A stretch of DNA of 64,000 nt from positions 362,636 to 426,635 of the forward strand of contig NWQL01000004.1 in the NCBI GenBank assembly GCA_002798175.1, in the 5' to 3' direction. The number at the start of each line of letters is the position of its first letter. The stretch's first letter is position 1. The position numbers and the translations under genes were made by a program. This document shows, one piece after another, positions 37,348 to 47,827 of this stretch. Source of the DNA: Lysobacteraceae bacterium NML91-0213. GTDB lineage: Bacteria > Pseudomonadota > Gammaproteobacteria > Xanthomonadales > Xanthomonadaceae. Below the pieces are notes generated by a model that was not told the origin of the DNA, searched no databases, and saw only the letters and a program-made list of their open reading frames with translations.

Positions 37348-37798
37348 GGAGGGTTCCAACGGAAGTGAGGATGTGGTCGGTCCAGGCGCGGATGCGCGCG
37401 GCATCGCGGTGACCGTGCGGCATCTGTTCGATCTCAAGCCGCGGGTACGGCGAATCGAAGAAGCGGGCGATGCGCCGCACAGCGCCGCAGTAGTGCTCCT
37501 CGCCCCACTGCGTCTCGCCGGTGCCGAACACCGCGACGTGTTCCGGTTTGCCGACCGCGTCCACGAGATCGGCGATGAAGCGCTTCATCTCCGGCGGCGT
37601 GCGCCCGGCATTGATGCTCCAGCTGCCGAGCACGTAGAGATGGTGTCCGGCAACGTGCGGGCAGTCCTGTGCAAGAGTCCGGGTGTCGACATCGACCCAG
37701 GTCACCGCGTGTGCCGACGCTTCGCAGTGCGCGCGGATCGCATGCGCCACGTCGCGGGTGTTGCCGCTGAGCGAGGTGTGGGCGAGGAGGATGCGCAT
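37316..37798 (-). CDS. Flavodoxin in the ribonucleotide reductase operon
   Basis: A 160-residue FMN flavodoxin: phosphate loop HTSLSGNTRDVA, then LGSWSINAGRTPPEM and GTGETQWGEEHYCGAV around the isoalloxazine. A GTG one codon upstream (37801) is possible. It follows nrdB by eight bases. In class Ib systems NrdI, a flavodoxin-like protein, activates the Mn cofactor; this protein is more like classical YkuN-type flavodoxin, so activation or repair of NrdB is a hypothesis. Confidence 0.85.
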   Translation of the reverse strand: MRILLAHTSLSGNTRDVAHAIRAHCEASAHAVTWVDVDTRTLAQDCPHVAGHHLYVLGSWSINAGRTPPEMKRFIADLVDAVGKPEHVAVFGTGETQWGEEHYCGAVRRIARFFDSPYPRLEIEQMPHGHRDAARIRAWTDHILTSVGTLHEDDQRHLAR

Positions 37799-37806
37799 CA
37801 CGCGGA

Positions 37807-38856
37807 TCAGAGATCGTCGAAGCCGTTATCCGAATTCGTTTTCCTGTACGAGGCATTGCGCATCTCGAAGAAGTCGGTCTTGGTCTCGGTGAAGTTGTCC
37901 GCATAGGCCCTGATCCAGGGCATGACGTTGTCGTTCGACTCGCCGTAGAGCGTTTCGATGCCGAGCATTCCGGCCATCTTGTTGGCGCGGTACTTCACGT
38001 AGCGGACCATCTCGTCGACGTCGATGCCGTCGATGCCGTCGAGCACCTCGGCGGTCCAGCGGGTTTCCAGTTCGATCGCGTGTTCGAAGGCGTCGTGCAC
38101 GTACCGGGTGAGCTGGTCGCCCTGCAACGACGGATTCTCGCCGACGATGGCGCGGATCAGTTCGCTGATGAACTTCGAATGCGCCAGTTCGTCGCGGTTG
38201 ATGAAGCTGATGATCTTGCCGGTGCCGGTCATCCGGTTCTGGCGGACCAGGTTGTAGAAGTACGCGAAGCCGGAATAGAAGTTGATGCCTTCCAGGATCG
38301 ACGACTGCACCAGGGCGCGGACCAGCGTTTCGGCCGAGCGTTCGCGCATGAAGTCGTCGTAGGCGTCCATGATCGGCTGGTTGCGCGCGATGATCGTGGG
38401 ATGCGTGCGTGCCAGTTCGAATACCCGGTTCTGGTCGGCCAGGCCGGTGATCGAGGCCAGCACGTAGCTGTAGCTCTCGTTGTGGATCACTTCCTGCTGG
38501 CCGATGATCGCGGCATTGGCATGCGCGGCCGGGTCGGTGATGTATTCGGCGACGTTGTAGATGAAGCGCGTCTGCGGCGAATCCAGCGTCGCCAGCAGGC
38601 CGATGATCGAGTCGAAGGCGTTCTTCTCGCGCGCCGAGAGCTCGCCGTACTGCCTGGCGTCGCCCTTCATGTCGACCTCGTCGGGGATCCAGAAGTTGGT
38701 CGAGAGTTCCTTGTAGGCGCGGTAGAACGACGGATACGGGATGTCGTTCCAGTTGAGGATGCCCGATGTCGTGCCGTTGATGATGCCGGTCGAACGGTTC
38801 GGATGACGCGGCTCGAGGATCTTGATGCGGTCGAGCGGGGTGGACGTAACGGCCAT
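37807..38856 (-). CDS. nrdB: Ribonucleoside-diphosphate reductase, beta subunit
   Basis: A 349-residue R2 subunit generating the radical for ribonucleotide reduction. All metal ligands of a normal class I diiron centre are visible: Asp92, Glu122, His125, Glu189, Glu223 and His226, and the radical Tyr129 sits four residues after His125 as in E. coli. So this is a standard tyrosyl-radical enzyme. The ATG at 38856 matches family sequence; the frame is open 13 codons further. Upstream lies a hairpin-rich leader and only the last 3' codons of nrdA. Confidence 0.93.
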   Translation of the reverse strand: MAVTSTPLDRIKILEPRHPNRSTGIINGTTSGILNWNDIPYPSFYRAYKELSTNFWIPDEVDMKGDARQYGELSAREKNAFDSIIGLLATLDSPQTRFIYNVAEYITDPAAHANAAIIGQQEVIHNESYSYVLASITGLADQNRVFELARTHPTIIARNQPIMDAYDDFMRERSAETLVRALVQSSILEGINFYSGFAYFYNLVRQNRMTGTGKIISFINRDELAHSKFISELIRAIVGENPSLQGDQLTRYVHDAFEHAIELETRWTAEVLDGIDGIDVDEMVRYVKYRANKMAGMLGIETLYGESNDNVMPWIRAYADNFTETKTDFFEMRNASYRKTNSDNGFDDL

Positions 38857-38932
38857 GAGCAAAGTCTCGTGTTTCGAGCCGTCGCATATCACCACACTCG
38901 GACGGCGACGCGACGATTCAATCTTGAGGAAA

Positions 38933-39046
38933 GCCCCCCTGAGTCAGGGGGGCGCGCCGAAGGCGCGGGGGTGTGGATGCTGGTGAGCCAGGGTCCGCGG
39001 TTTGCGAAGCGAACCGTGGAAGCTGAAGCGCGAAAGCGATTCAGCT
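38933..39046. repeat. Array of four stem-loops between nrdA and nrdB
   Basis: Four hairpins follow each other: 38933-38953 (GCCCCCCT/AGGGGGGC), 38953-38967 (CGCGCC-GAA-GGCGCG), 38995-39019 (11-bp stem with a GAA loop and wobble pairs) and 39021-39046 (7-bp outer stem, one mismatch, then CGC-GAAA-GCG). Loops are GAA or GAAA when read on the plus strand. The last one covers the nrdA stop. It may be a processing or attenuation region inside nrdAB, or an inserted palindromic repeat. Confidence 0.7.
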
Positions 39047-39139
39047 GCTACACCACTCGCACTCGGCGATATCGATGTCGTTGGAACGCACGTAGTAGGT
39101 GGTCTTGATGCCGGACCGCCATGCGCTCATGTGCAGCTC
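39041..39139 (-). pseudogene. nrdA: 3' end of nrdA (ribonucleotide reductase alpha subunit), 5' part missing
   Basis: The last ~32 codons of NrdA: LHMSAWRSGIKTTYY, then a tail ending ECEWCSS with the redox-active CxxC cysteine pair. Upstream of about 39139 the frame no longer reads as NrdA; instead the opposite strand is priA. A complete NrdA is about 750 or more residues, so over 95% is absent. The gene order nrdA-nrdB is the normal one. Either a real rearrangement or a chimeric assembly join. Confidence 0.85.
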
Positions 39140-40744
39140 GAGCAGCAGGCCGCCATCGATGCGATCCGTGATGCCCGGGGGTTCCAGGCCTTCCTGCTCG
39201 ACGGGGTGACCGGCAGCGGCAAGACCGAGGTCTACCTGCAGGCGATCGCGCATGTGCTGGCGCAGGGACGCCAGGCGCTGGCGCTGGTGCCGGAGATCGG
39301 GCTGACCCCGCAGACGCTGGCGCGCTTCCGCGAACGCCTCGGCGTTCCGGTGCACGCGCTGCATTCGGGCCTCAACGATACCGAGCGCGCCCGGGTGTGG
39401 GCCGCGGCGGCGCGCGGCGAGGCGCGGGTGATCGTCGGCACCCGGTCGTCGGTGTTCGTGCCCTTGCCGGAGCCGGGGCTGATCGTCGTCGACGAGGAAC
39501 ACGACGGCAGCTACAAGCAGCAGGACGGCATCCGCTACCACGCCCGCGATTTCGCCCTGGTGCGCGCGCAGGCACTGGGCGTGCCGGTGGTGCTGGGCAG
39601 CGCGACCCCGTCGCTGGAAACCCTGCACAACACCCGCAGCGGCCGCTACACCGCCCTGCGTCTGCCGCAGCGCGCCGGCGCCGCACGCCCGCCGGTGGTG
39701 CGCGTGCTCGACGTGCGCAAGCGACCGCTGCAGGCGGGGCTGTCGGGCGAGGTGCTGGAGGCGATCGGCACCACGCTGGCCGCCGGTGGCCAGGTGCTGG
39801 TGTTCCGCAACCGTCGCGGCTATGCGCCGGTGCTGCTGTGCCACGACTGCGGCTGGAGCGCGCAGTGCACGCGCTGCAGCACGCCCGAACACGGCCGGCC
39901 GATGACCGTGCACGCCGGCGGGCGCCGGCTGCAGTGCCACCACTGCGGCCACCGGCAACCGTCGCCGATGGCCTGTCCCGCCTGCGCCAGCCTCGCCCTG
40001 CAGCCACAGGGGGTCGGCACCGAGCGGCTGGAGGAACACCTGGTGCAGGCGTTCCCGGACGTTCCGGTGGTGCGCATCGACCGCGGCAGCACGCGCAGGC
40101 GCGATGGCATCGAACGCGCACTGGCCGGCTTCGGCGACCGCGCCGGGATCCTGATCGGCACGCAGATGCTGGCCAAGGGCCACGACCTTGCCGGGCTGGC
40201 GCTGGTGGCGGTGGTCGGCATCGACGAGGGGCTGTTCTCCGCCGATTTCCGCGCCCCGGAGAAGCTCGCCCAGCTGCTGATCCAGGTCGCGGGGCGCGCC
40301 GGCCGCGGCGCGCGCAGCGGCGAGGTGCTGCTGCAGACCCACCATCCCGGCCATCCGCTGCTGGGCACCCTGCTGCAGGGCGGCTATGCGGCGTTTGCCG
40401 AGGCCGAACTCGGGCAGCGCGAAGTCGCCGGTTTCCCGCCCTACGCGCACCTGGCGCTGCTGCGCGCCGAGGCGGCGCATGTCGAACTGCCACGCGACTT
40501 CCTGCGCGAGGCGGCGGCGCTGATGGCGCGCATCGATGCGCAGCGCACCGTGGAGCTGCAGGGACCGCTGCCGGCCCCGATGCCACGGCGCGCCGGCTTC
40601 CACCGTGCCCAGCTGGTGCTCTCATGCCCGGGCCGCCGCCCACTACACGCGCTGCTCGACCGCGCGATGGCGGAGCTGCATGCGCTGCCGGCCGCGCGCC
40701 GGGTGCGCTGGTCGCTGGATGTCGACCCGGTGGACCTGTACTGA
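39131..40744 (+). pseudogene. priA: priA (replication restart helicase), lacking its N-terminal DNA-binding part
   Basis: About 537 residues of PriA: EQQAAIDAI, Walker A DGVTGSGKTEV, DEEHDGSYKQQ (motif II), the zinc-binding Cys pairs CHDCGW, CTRC, CHHCG and CPAC, GTQMLAKGHD and QVAGRAGRG, to a normal C-terminus. The roughly 190 N-terminal residues (3'-DNA-binding and winged-helix domains) are missing; sequence homology stops where nrdA begins on the other strand. A GTG at 39131 could start a helicase-only protein, but no ribosome binding site is evident. Confidence 0.85.
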
Positions 40745-40756
40745 GGCGACGCCGCG

Positions 40757-41515
40757 CTAGCCGGCGTTGCTACCGCCCCTGCGCGGGCGCCGCGCCGGCG
40801 CGTTCGGCAGTTCGCGCAGTTCCACCGCCTGCCCGCTGCGCCGCACCTCGAACAACCCGGTCGCCTCGATCAGGTCGCTGAGCTTGCGATAGCCGTAGTT
40901 GCGCGAGTCGAACGAACCCTGGTTGGCGACATGGCTGCCGACCGCACCGAGGTGGGTCCAGCCGGATTCATCGGCGCTGGCCTGCACCGCGCTGCGCAGC
41001 AGCTGCACCAGCGCGGCATCGCCACGCAGCTGCGCCGCGGTCTTCGGCTTTGCGGCGGGCGTGTCGCCGTTGTCGAGCACGCCGAGCTTCTCGAGGTAGA
41101 GGAAGGTCGAGCAGGCCTTGACGAACGGTTCCGGTGTCTTCTCCTCGCCGAAGCCGAACACCCGCAGGTTGTCGTGGCGCAGGCGCATCACCAATGGAGT
41201 GAAGTCGGCATCGCTGGAGACGATCGCCACGCCATCGAGCGTGCGCCCGTACAGCAGGTCCATGGCGTCGATCACCATCGCCATATCGGAGGCGTTCTTG
41301 CCGCTGGTGTAGGCGAACTGCTGGATCGGGCGGATGGCATGCGCGTGCAGCGCCGCTTCCCAGCCCTTGAGGTGCGGGTTCTTCCAGTTGCCGTAGGCGC
41401 GGCGCACGTTGGCCACGCCGTGGCGCGCGAGTTCGGTGAGGATCGGCTCGATCTTCGAGGCCGGCGCGTTGTCGGCGTCGATCAGCAGTGCCAGCCGCAG
41501 TTCGGCGTCGGCCAT
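40757..41515 (-). CDS. NYN-domain protein with C-terminal OST-HTH/LOTUS domain
   Basis: A 252-residue protein with a PIN-like NYN nuclease domain (LLIDADNAPASKIEPIL, then KNASDMAMVIDAMDLLY and VSSDADFTPLVMRLR; acidic residues Asp13, Asp15 and the SDADF Asp are the expected metal site) and a LOTUS domain near 165-235. These proteins are predicted RNases or RNA-binding proteins. The C-terminus is basic. Convergent with priA. Confidence 0.85.
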   Translation of the reverse strand: MADAELRLALLIDADNAPASKIEPILTELARHGVANVRRAYGNWKNPHLKGWEAALHAHAIRPIQQFAYTSGKNASDMAMVIDAMDLLYGRTLDGVAIVSSDADFTPLVMRLRHDNLRVFGFGEEKTPEPFVKACSTFLYLEKLGVLDNGDTPAAKPKTAAQLRGDAALVQLLRSAVQASADESGWTHLGAVGSHVANQGSFDSRNYGYRKLSDLIEATGLFEVRRSGQAVELRELPNAPARRPRRGGSNAG

Positions 41516-41714
41516 CGGAATGCTCCAGGCGGGATTGGCTGCAGTCTACTTGCGTGGTGCCCGCCGGCCATCGATACGGCGCGGAAGCGGCGTCACGACG
41601 CGTGCTTGCCGCGTGACCGTCCGCACTGCGGGCTGCGGCCCGCTCACGTAGAGTGCAGCGTCCGCACACCTGCACCGCCTTGGCGGCGCGCGTCGCGCGC
41701 CGTCCAGTGAACCC

Positions 41715-42653
41715 ATGCGCATCGGAATCGTCGTCGACGCCGCCTGCGACCTGCCGCCGCAATGGCTGGACCGCGCAGGCATCGTACTGCTGCCGGTCAC
41801 GGTCCGCATCGGCGATGCCGAGCTCGTGTACATGCGCGACCCGCAGGCCACCCTGGCGTTCATCCGCGACCATGGGCTTCGCGGCCACAGGGCCAGGACC
41901 GCCGCGTTTCCCGCCGACCGCATCCGCTCGCTGTTCCTCGACCGGCTGGTGATCGACTACGACCACGTGTTCTGCCTGACCGTCGCGCGCAGCCGCAGCC
42001 GGATCCACGACAACGCCACCCACGCGGGCTACGCAGTGCTCAACGAGTATCGCCAGCGGCGCACCGCGGCCGGCCACCCCACGCCGTTCGTGCTGCGGGT
42101 GCTGGACACGCAGCAGCTGTTCGCGGGCCAGGGCATCCTGCCGGTGGAAGCGGTGCGCCTGCGCGATGCGGGGGCGAGCGCGCCGGAGATCGCCTCGCGG
42201 CTGGAATTCCTGGCCGGCCGCAGCTACAGCTACATGGTGCCGGGCGATCCCGGTTACCTGCGCGCACGCACGCGCCATCGCGGCGACCGCAGCGTGGGCA
42301 TCCTCGCCGCCACCCTCGGCCGCGCGTTCGACATCCGACCGGTCCTGCACTGCCACCGGGGCGGGATCCGGCCGGTCGGCCGGGTGCGTGGCTTCGACGC
42401 GGCGGCGCACCGGCTGTTCGACTTCGCCTGCGAGCGGGTTCGCGACGGCCTGCTGACCCCGACGCTCTGCCTGAGCTATGGCGGCGAGCTCGATGCGATG
42501 CATGCATTGCCGCACTACGACCGCCTGATCGCCACCTGCCGCGACCACGGCATCGAGGTGTTCGAGACCGTGATGAGCCTGACCGGTCTGGTAAACGTCG
42601 GCCCCGGCGCGCTCACGATCGGCTTCGCCGCGCCGCCACACGCGTTCGCGTGA
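41715..42653 (+). CDS. DegV family protein
   Basis: A 312-residue fatty-acid-binding DegV-type protein: IGIVVDAACDLPP at the start (phosphate loop side), then TAAFPADRIRSLF, DTQQLFAGQG and RPVLHCHRGGIRPVGRVRG typical of the second lobe. Bacterial DegV/FakB proteins present fatty acids to a kinase; no FakA is in this window. Preceded by 199 bases without a gene. Confidence 0.82.
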   Translation: MRIGIVVDAACDLPPQWLDRAGIVLLPVTVRIGDAELVYMRDPQATLAFIRDHGLRGHRARTAAFPADRIRSLFLDRLVIDYDHVFCLTVARSRSRIHDNATHAGYAVLNEYRQRRTAAGHPTPFVLRVLDTQQLFAGQGILPVEAVRLRDAGASAPEIASRLEFLAGRSYSYMVPGDPGYLRARTRHRGDRSVGILAATLGRAFDIRPVLHCHRGGIRPVGRVRGFDAAAHRLFDFACERVRDGLLTPTLCLSYGGELDAMHALPHYDRLIATCRDHGIEVFETVMSLTGLVNVGPGALTIGFAAPPHAFA

Positions 42654-42721
42654 GGCGCGGACGGCGCCCTCACGTGGCCTGCTGCTAGGCTCCCCCGCAT
42701 CTTCCGCAACACGTCGCATCC

Positions 42722-43054
42722 ATGGCCACCTACTACATCCGCATTCCCGACCCCGACCTCGCCCGGGCCAGCGGCACGTTCGCATTCCGCTCGCAGAGTG
42801 CGCCCGGCATGGCCGAAGAGCTGCAGGAGGCACTGGCCGGACCCGGGTTGTTCGAACGCTGGCGCGACAGCCAGGACGATCCGGACCTGGTGGATCCCGA
42901 ACTCGGCCAGGTGGACCCCGCGGCGCAGGTGACCGGCGAAGGCGATCTCGCCTTCGACCTGGTGGCGCACACCAGCCTGCCCGGCGACATCCTGCGCCAT
43001 CGCATGCGGCTGCTGGCCGGCAAGGGCTGGGAACTGCGCAACGTCCGCTACTGA
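42722..43054 (+). CDS. Hypothetical 110-residue protein
   Basis: A soluble acidic protein with a distinctive start (TYYIRIPDPDLARA) and end (RHRMRLLAGKGWELRNVRY). No family recognised. It is one base upstream of the Dph6-like gene's GTG start, so the two are likely co-transcribed. Confidence 0.65.
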   Translation: MATYYIRIPDPDLARASGTFAFRSQSAPGMAEELQEALAGPGLFERWRDSQDDPDLVDPELGQVDPAAQVTGEGDLAFDLVAHTSLPGDILRHRMRLLAGKGWELRNVRY

Positions 43055-43055
43055 G

Positions 43056-43733
43056 GTGGCCACCCCGGCGCTGCTGGCGTGGAGCGGCGGCAAGGACGCC
43101 GCGTGGGCACTGCACACGCTGCGCGCGGCCGGCGAGGTCGACGTCGTCGGCCTGCTGACCACCGTCGACGCCGATGACGGCCACGCATCGATGCAGGGCG
43201 TCACCCGGGAGGTGTTGCGCGCACAGGCGGCCGCGGCGCGCCTGCCGCTGATCGAGGCGGCGGTGCCGGCGGGCGCGGACAACGGAACCTACGAGGCCGT
43301 GTTCGCGCAGGCGCTGGACGCGGCGCGCCTGCGCTGGCCCGGGATCGGGCATATCGCCTTCGGAGACCTTGCCCTGCAGGACCTCCGCGCATGGCGCGAG
43401 GCGCTGTGTGCGCGGCTCGGTTGGCAGGCCCTGTTTCCGTTGTTCGGCGCCGACACCCGCCTGCTGGCCGGCGCGATGCTGGACGGCGGGCTGCGCGCGA
43501 CGGTGTGCTGTGTCGATACCCGGCAGCTGGAGGCCGGCTTTGCCGGGCGTGATTACGACCGGGCGCTGCTCGACGCGTTGCCCGAAGGGATCGACCGGTG
43601 TGGCGAGAACGGCGAGTTCCACACCGTGGTCCATGCGGGGCCGATGTTCACCGCTCCACTCACGCTGCGGCGTGGCCACGGCACGCTCGACGGGGATCGC
43701 TTCCAGCGCACGGCATTCACCCTGATCGATTGA
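43056..43733 (+). CDS. Dph6-related ATP pyrophosphatase
   Basis: A 225-residue adenine-nucleotide alpha hydrolase of the diphthine-ammonia ligase-like family. The PP-loop SGGKD is at 10-14; GIGHIAFGDLALQDLRAWRE, LFPLFG and CGENGEFHTVV are family motifs. Bacteria have no diphthamide, so the amidation substrate is unknown. GTG start at 43056 with GAG upstream. Convergent, with three bases between, to the next gene. Confidence 0.82.
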   Translation: MATPALLAWSGGKDAAWALHTLRAAGEVDVVGLLTTVDADDGHASMQGVTREVLRAQAAAARLPLIEAAVPAGADNGTYEAVFAQALDAARLRWPGIGHIAFGDLALQDLRAWREALCARLGWQALFPLFGADTRLLAGAMLDGGLRATVCCVDTRQLEAGFAGRDYDRALLDALPEGIDRCGENGEFHTVVHAGPMFTAPLTLRRGHGTLDGDRFQRTAFTLID

Positions 43734-43736
43734 CGC

Positions 43737-44171
43737 TCAGCGCAGCACGCCACGTGCGGCCATGCGCCGTGCGAACAGGTACAGCGCCACTGCGATGGCC
43801 AGCAGCAGCGCCGGGAACACCAGACCCGGAGCGCCATTGAGCGACCAGGCCGGCGTCACCGCATAGCTGGCCGCCACCTGCAGCAGCAGCGCCGCCAGCG
43901 CGACCAGCAGGACCGCGGCCGCCCAACGGCGCCCCAGCAGCAGGCCGAGCGAGCCGAGTGCGCCGCCGATCGTGGCGGTGCCGTAGAACAGGTAGATCCA
44001 CGACGGCGTGGCCTCGTAGACGGCGCGCTGCTCCGGCGGCATCGCCGCCAGTGCCTCGGCCGGCATCGACAGCTGCATCACGAAGGCCGCCACGCCGACG
44101 AGGTTCCACAGCAGGGCCAGGGCGCCGACCACCCGGACGCGTGCGGGCACGTGACGCGCAGCGGTTTCCAT
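43737..44171 (-). CDS. Four-helix membrane protein at the end of the frm operon
   Basis: A 144-residue protein with four membrane segments, a PEQRAVYEATPSWIY loop between the first two, and an Arg-rich end. GGAGAAAG lies just before the ATG at 44171. Same strand as and 104 bases after fghA, so it may belong to the formaldehyde operon. I do not recognise a named family with confidence. Confidence 0.7.
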   Translation of the reverse strand: METAARHVPARVRVVGALALLWNLVGVAAFVMQLSMPAEALAAMPPEQRAVYEATPSWIYLFYGTATIGGALGSLGLLLGRRWAAAVLLVALAALLLQVAASYAVTPAWSLNGAPGLVFPALLLAIAVALYLFARRMAARGVLR

Positions 44172-44275
44172 CGCACTTTCTCCGGGCGGGCCTGGCGGCA
44201 TCCTGCGCGCGCGCCGGCGCGCCGGCAAGGCGTGCGATCGGCGCGGCGTGCCGTCCATGGCGACGCCCCAGCGCA

Positions 44276-45106
44276 TCAGCCGCCAAGTGCGCGGGCGTGG
44301 TGGGCGATGTGGTCGCCGATGAAACTGGCGATGAAGTAGTAGCTGTGGTCATAGCCCGGCTGCATCCGCAGCTCGAGCGGATGCCCGGCAGCGTCGCAGG
44401 CGGCCCGGAGCAGCTGCGGCCTGAGCTGGCCGTCGAGGAACTCGTCGGCATCGCCCTGGTCGACCAGCAGCGGCAGCCGTTCCTTCGCGGTCTTCAACAG
44501 TTCCACCGTGTCGTACTGCGCCCATGCCGCGCGGTCGTCGCCCAGGTACGCCGTGAACGCCTTTTCGCCCCACGGCACCTGCGACGGCGCCACGATCGGC
44601 GAGAACGCGGACACGCTGCGATAGCGCCCCGGATTCTTCAGCGCGATGGTGAGCGCGCCGTGGCCACCCATCGAATGGCCGCTGATCGCGCGTGCATCGC
44701 TGGCGGCAGGGTCGGCTTCGACCCATGCCGGCAGTTCGTCGACGATGTAGTCGTACATCCGGTAATGCTTCGACCACGGATCCTGCGTCGCGTTGACGTA
44801 GAAGCCGGCGCCCTTGCCGAGGTCGTAGCCGTCGGCGTCGGCGACGTCGTCACCACGGGGGCTGGTATCCGGCGCGACCAGGATGATGCCGTGCTCGGCG
44901 GCATAGCGCTGCGCGCCGGCCTTGGTGATGAAGTTCTGCTCGTTGCAGGTCAGCCCGGAGAGCCAGTACAGCACCGGGCACGGACCATGTTCGGCCTGCG
45001 GCGGGAAGTACACGCCGACCGTCATCTCGCAGCGCAGCACCTTCGACTCGTGCCGGTAGACGTCCTGCCAGCCACCGAAGCTGGCGCGGTGTTCGATGCG
45101 TTGCAT
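44276..45106 (-). CDS. fghA: S-formylglutathione hydrolase
   Basis: A 276-residue esterase D-type hydrolase releasing formate and glutathione from S-formylglutathione, the second step of glutathione-dependent formaldehyde oxidation. The nucleophile is in [20 protein letters not shown] and APDTSPRG are family motifs; the catalytic Asp (DQGDADEFL) and His (GYDHSYYF) are present. It directly follows adhC on the same strand. Confidence 0.93.
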   Translation of the reverse strand: MQRIEHRASFGGWQDVYRHESKVLRCEMTVGVYFPPQAEHGPCPVLYWLSGLTCNEQNFITKAGAQRYAAEHGIILVAPDTSPRGDDVADADGYDLGKGAGFYVNATQDPWSKHYRMYDYIVDELPAWVEADPAASDARAISGHSMGGHGALTIALKNPGRYRSVSAFSPIVAPSQVPWGEKAFTAYLGDDRAAWAQYDTVELLKTAKERLPLLVDQGDADEFLDGQLRPQLLRAACDAAGHPLELRMQPGYDHSYYFIASFIGDHIAHHARALGG

Positions 45107-45163
45107 GGATGGAACCTCCTCAAGGGATTCGGACCCGCGCAAGCGGGGAAAGGGCGCGTGGCG

Positions 45164-46613
<1,450 letters not shown>

Positions 46614-46630
46614 TTCCGCAGACTGTTCGG

Positions 46631-46647
46631 TAGTGGGGGGGAGTATA
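46631..46647 (-). promoter_or_regulatory. FrmR operator overlapping the frm promoter
   Basis: TAGT-GGGGGGG-AGTATA: a G-tract flanked by TA-rich arms, the architecture of RcnR/FrmR operators. On the minus strand the arm gives TATACT, a good -10 hexamer, so binding would block the promoter. It lies 18 bases before frmR. The -35 is weak. Confidence 0.7.
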
Positions 46648-46708
46648 GCAGCCGCGATCGTGCGTGGCCTGCATCCGGCGCTGATATCGGCACGGCCATG
46701 CTGGTCCC

Positions 46709-47044
46709 ATGGCAACGTCCACGCCCCCACGCACGCCCGATGGCCGTTACCTGGTGGTACGCGGCCGCCTGTGGCGGGCGAGCAATCCGCACCTGCCAAC
46801 GCAGGTGCGCGACGCGCAGGTGCAGCGCCTGATGGCCGCGCGACGCGCGGTCGCCACGGCGAAGCGCAATGGCGACGACACCGCACTGGCCGCAGCGCGA
46901 ATCGCCGTACACGCGGCCAAGCTGGCGCTGGGCGAGCGCGGGCCGGTGTGGTGGAACGACGGCGCGCCGGACTACAACCGCCACCTGGTCCGCAACACGC
47001 CCTACCGCGACTGGTACGAGGCCTTGCCGGACGCCGCCCGCTGA
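46709..47044 (+). CDS. Conserved hypothetical 111-residue protein
   Basis: A small soluble protein with a start (PDGRYLVVRGRLWRASNPHL) and a Trp-rich end (GPVWWNDGAPDYNRHLVRNTPY) that look well structured, and a helical Ala/Arg-rich middle. Function unknown. Divergent from frmR, 95 bases away, so it could share the regulatory region, though the operator lies nearer frmR. Confidence 0.72.
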   Translation: MATSTPPRTPDGRYLVVRGRLWRASNPHLPTQVRDAQVQRLMAARRAVATAKRNGDDTALAAARIAVHAAKLALGERGPVWWNDGAPDYNRHLVRNTPYRDWYEALPDAAR

Positions 47045-47095
47045 TTCCGATGCTCAGCGATTGACGGTTTCATCAGCACGTCGGCAGGCATGCGC

Positions 47096-47728
47096 TCAGC
47101 CGGCGGCGGGCATGGCGGCATCGTCGGCGGCCCTGGCACGCCGGTAGCCCTCGCGTTCGCGCAGGCGTTCGGCCCAGGCGGTGAACGCGGGCCGCTCCGG
47201 GATCGACTTGAATGCAAGGCCGAAGTCGACCTGGCTGCCGACATAGACATCCGCGGCACTGAAGCGCTCGCCGAGCAGCCATGGCGACGCCGAAGCCGCC
47301 GCCTGTTCGAGCACGTCGATGGCCTGGTCGAAGCTGCCGTAGCCGACGAAGCCTGCCTTCTCCGGTGGCGGCAGGCTGCCGAGCGCGCGCGCGGTGACCG
47401 CCGCCTCCACGGGGCCGGCGGCGAAGAACAGCCAGCGCAGGTACGGGCCACGCCGCGGATCATCGATGGCCGGTGCCAGCCCCGCCTGCGGAAACGCATC
47501 GGCAAGGTAGGCGCAGATCGCCGCGGCCTCGGTCACCACGATGCCGCGATGCTCGATCGCCGGCACCTTGCCCATCGGGTTGATCGCCAGGTACTCCGGC
47601 GACTTCATCGCCGCGCCGTACTCGTGCACCACGGTGCGGTAGGGCGCACCCGTTTCCTCCAGCATCCATCGCACGATGCGTCCGCGCGACATCGGGTTGG
47701 TGTGGAAAACCAGTTCGTGATCGGCCAT
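47096..47728 (-). CDS. Glutathione S-transferase
   Basis: A 210-residue GST: thioredoxin-fold N-domain (HTNPMSRGRIVRWMLEET, with NPMGKVPAIEH and TEAAAICAYLAD as glutathione-binding segments) and a helical C-domain (GERFSAADVYVGSQ). Ser14 in the first motif is the probable catalytic residue. Starts at the ATG at 47728. Substrate unknown. Confidence 0.88.
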   Translation of the reverse strand: MADHELVFHTNPMSRGRIVRWMLEETGAPYRTVVHEYGAAMKSPEYLAINPMGKVPAIEHRGIVVTEAAAICAYLADAFPQAGLAPAIDDPRRGPYLRWLFFAAGPVEAAVTARALGSLPPPEKAGFVGYGSFDQAIDVLEQAAASASPWLLGERFSAADVYVGSQVDFGLAFKSIPERPAFTAWAERLREREGYRRARAADDAAMPAAG

Positions 47729-47827
47729 GGCAGCGGTCCAGTCGGGGGAATCGCCTGCACCTTACTCCCGGGCCCGGCCGACCGCGACACCGGCCGCCGC
47801 CCGCGTCCGGCGTCCCACCACACCCCA

